DNA from: Candidatus Melainabacteria bacterium GWA2_34_9 | Lineage (GTDB): Bacteria > Cyanobacteriota > Vampirovibrionia > Gastranaerophilales > UBA9971 | Length of the DNA stretch: 6,352 nucleotides | NCBI GenBank assembly: GCA_001784535.1 | Contig: MFRJ01000004.1 | Span: forward strand, 10,355 to 16,706 | Direction: 5' to 3' | In this document: positions 5,227-6,352 of the stretch, in pieces | Position numbering within the stretch: the stretch's first letter is position 1 | Layout of the letters: every line of letters starts with the position of its first letter | Notes under the pieces: generated by a model | Database searches by the model: none | Seen by the model: only the letters and a program-made list of their open reading frames with translations | What the model was told of the DNA's origin: nothing | Program-made: the position numbers and the translations under genes

Positions 5227-5338
5227 AAATATAATTTAACATGGACAAATGTAAAAAAAACTTAATAAATGCATATAAATTCTTCAGATAATCTACAACT
5301 TCTCCGATAAATAATATAGAAGGTGCAGCAGTTGGTAA
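5213..5338 (-). pseudogene. possible C-terminal remnant of a uroporphyrinogen-III C-methyltransferase gene
   Basis: Reading the minus strand from 5338 gives LPTAAPSILFIGEVVDYL, then a hydrophobic tail, and a TGA at 5215-5213 that overlaps the first codons of the HD gene. The P-S/A-I-x-x-I-G-E-V-V pattern is the conserved C-terminal strand of CobA/CysG-type uroporphyrinogen-III methyltransferases. The frame is closed upstream by a TAG at 5362-5360, and the rest of such a gene is absent because a plus-strand gene occupies that DNA. If real, this is the scar of a gene that once overlapped the HD gene start. The match covers fewer than 20 residues, so chance is possible. Confidence 0.3.
5228..5255 (-). 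promoter_or_regulatory. candidate sigma-70 promoter of the HD gene
   Basis: On the minus strand, TTTACA (5255-5250) and TATATT (5233-5228) are 16 bases apart. Each matches consensus at five of six positions. Transcription would start near 5221, at the N-terminal codons, which implies a leaderless or nearly leaderless mRNA. Confidence 0.4.
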
Positions 5339-5346
5339 AAATTTTA

Positions 5347-5354
5347 AAAGGTGA
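5347..5354 (+). promoter_or_regulatory. Shine-Dalgarno sequence for the helical-repeat protein
   Basis: AAAGGTGA lies 11 bases before the ATG at 5366, a somewhat long spacing. It contains the in-frame GTG at 5351, as at thiG, so the GTG is probably part of the ribosome-binding site and not the start. Confidence 0.5.
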
Positions 5355-5365
5355 TTGGTCTAAGA

Positions 5366-6325
5366 ATGATAACACTTGATACAAATTTAACATTATATCC
5401 CGGCTTATACTATTATTTGCCTATGGTAAAAAGCAAAAATAGTAACGCTTATTCTGCTATAGACCAATATTCTGAGGCTCAAGCAGCAAAAGGCACAAAA
5501 ATAGGACAACATGGTCAAATTATTCAGGCTGCTGACAATACACAAAACGCTAATGCTGCAAATCAAGTTAATAACATTCCTACTGACACTGCAAGCCTTA
5601 TCGAAATGCTAAAATTAGAACTTCCTGCAAATAAAGCTGCAATCCTTAAATTAATTCCTCATTCAGAATTGCTTCAATTTTTATCTTTACTTAACAAAGA
5701 CCAACTCCTTAGCGGTTTGAAACTTTTTACAAAAGACAAACTTCTTCAATTTGTAAGCAATCTTCCTAAACAAGAACTTCTTAAAATGCTCTCCAAAATG
5801 TACATATCTCCTGATCAAATTTTAGAAAATTTTTCAATTAAAGAATTAAATCACTTTTTATCAAGCAAAAAAATTGATAAATCAAATATGATTAAAATTT
5901 TCCAATCACTTTCCAGAGTTGAACTTGCTCAAATAGCAGAAGCCGCAACAGGCGTTACTCAAGGAAACAAAACAGAAGCACAACTTCTTAAAGTTATCGG
6001 TGACCTTAGCGCAACCCAAATCACAGACGGAATCAAAGGTTTAGAATACAAAAAAATGCGCGGCATCGTATCAGAAATGCTTAAACAGGATGCGACCCTT
6101 TATACCGAGTTCACACAAGAATCACTATTCAAACAAACCGAAAACTTCGCTAAAACTTCACTTGTTGAAGGAATGGGAACTCTTGATACAAATCAGTTAA
6201 TTCAATTCCTCGACAAACTTCCGGATAATTTCCTTGCGCTTGTAGTTACACAAATGGATACAGATACATTAGCGCAAATTCTTCTAAATGATTATCAAAA
6301 TCTTTTAAGCCAAGTAGTTGCTTAA
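5366..6325 (+). CDS. 319-residue helical protein with 12-residue Leu-rich repeats
   Basis: I recognise no named family. Residues 1-75 have no clear signal peptide: a Tyr-rich patch (LYPGLYYYLP) at about 10-19, then a Gln/Asn/Ala-rich and probably disordered region. From about 87 to 146 there are five 12-residue units; four carry a Leu-Leu pair at unit positions 4-5 (102-103, 114-115, 126-127, 138-139), and all have a hydrophobic residue at positions 8 and 11. The pattern degenerates to about 169 and returns in three units at 275-310 near the C-terminus. This looks like a helical-hairpin solenoid, loosely like the N-terminal helical domain of MgtE or FliG, which are protein-binding. A scaffold or interaction role is an inference. 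It diverges from the HD gene. A GTG at 5351 is the alternative start (324 residues). A stem-loop immediately follows the stop. Confidence 0.84.
   Translation: MITLDTNLTLYPGLYYYLPMVKSKNSNAYSAIDQYSEAQAAKGTKIGQHGQIIQAADNTQNANAANQVNNIPTDTASLIEMLKLELPANKAAILKLIPHSELLQFLSLLNKDQLLSGLKLFTKDKLLQFVSNLPKQELLKMLSKMYISPDQILENFSIKELNHFLSSKKIDKSNMIKIFQSLSRVELAQIAEAATGVTQGNKTEAQLLKVIGDLSATQITDGIKGLEYKKMRGIVSEMLKQDATLYTEFTQESLFKQTENFAKTSLVEGMGTLDTNQLIQFLDKLPDNFLALVVTQMDTDTLAQILLNDYQNLLSQVVA
5624..5803 (+). repeat. five tandem 36-base coding repeats (12 residues each)
   Basis: The units start at 5624, 5660, 5696, 5732 and 5768. Units 2-5 share x-x-x-L-L-x-x-L/V-x-x-hydrophobic-x. The first unit lacks the Leu pair. 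A second set of three weaker units lies at 6188-6295. Conservation is at protein level, not DNA level. Confidence 0.65.
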
Positions 6326-6349
6326 GAGATTAAGTACAAACTTTAACTC
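6326..6349 (+). terminator. stem-loop directly after the helical-repeat gene, possible terminator
   Basis: GAGATTAAGT and ACTTTAACTC pair at eight of ten positions around the loop ACAA, beginning at the base after the stop codon. The window ends three bases later (ATT), so a T-run cannot be checked. Confidence 0.4.
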
Positions 6350-6352
6350 ATT

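Overview
The window is AT-rich bacterial chromosomal DNA. It holds nine protein-coding genes, no rRNA or tRNA, and no transposase, integrase or CRISPR array. Start signals are of the ordinary sigma-70 and Shine-Dalgarno type, and several proteins carry Sec signal peptides. The short, lineage-flavoured proteins (an Ala/Lys-rich protein opening MLNVNRIGNQVSF, a TPR-NHL secreted protein, Leu-rich helical repeats) suggest a host-associated, non-photosynthetic relative of cyanobacteria (Melainabacteria/Gastranaerophilales). That is an inference from style and memory; only thiG is a universal marker here, and it alone cannot settle the lineage.

Left part (1-1205, minus strand): thiG (thiazole synthase) is followed by two tiny membrane-protein genes of 85 and 37 codons. 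These join stop-to-start (TAA directly followed by ATG), and another ATG follows the second stop at the window edge. thiG stands without other thi genes, and its leader is too short for a TPP riboswitch. Between thiG and the plus-strand TPR-NHL gene lie two back-to-back sigma-70-like promoters. The right-hand -10 box covers the most upstream ATG of the TPR-NHL gene, so that protein should start at a TTG 30 bases further in.

Middle (1341-4280): the exported TPR plus three-blade NHL protein ends at a stem-loop. A small Ala/Lys-rich protein with one membrane segment and four tandem 11-residue amphipathic repeats follows. Converging on it is a two-gene minus-strand operon: an exported alpha/beta-hydrolase whose catalytic His appears to be missing, then a SIMIBI-type P-loop ATPase whose ATG overlaps the hydrolase stop (TAATG).

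Right part (4281-6352): a 141-base palindromic element with inverted ends fills most of the gap upstream of the hydrolase. Next comes a minus-strand stand-alone HD protein that resembles the HD domain of GlnD. Just upstream of it is a short reading frame resembling the C-terminal tail of uroporphyrinogen-III C-methyltransferase, perhaps the scar of a lost upstream gene. Diverging from it is a 319-residue, probably all-helical protein built partly from 12-residue Leu-rich repeats, with a stem-loop just after its stop.

The genes do not form one obvious pathway. The least explained items are the three repeat-built or small membrane proteins, the His-less hydrolase, the GlnD-like HD protein with its possible cobA scar, and the palindromic element.
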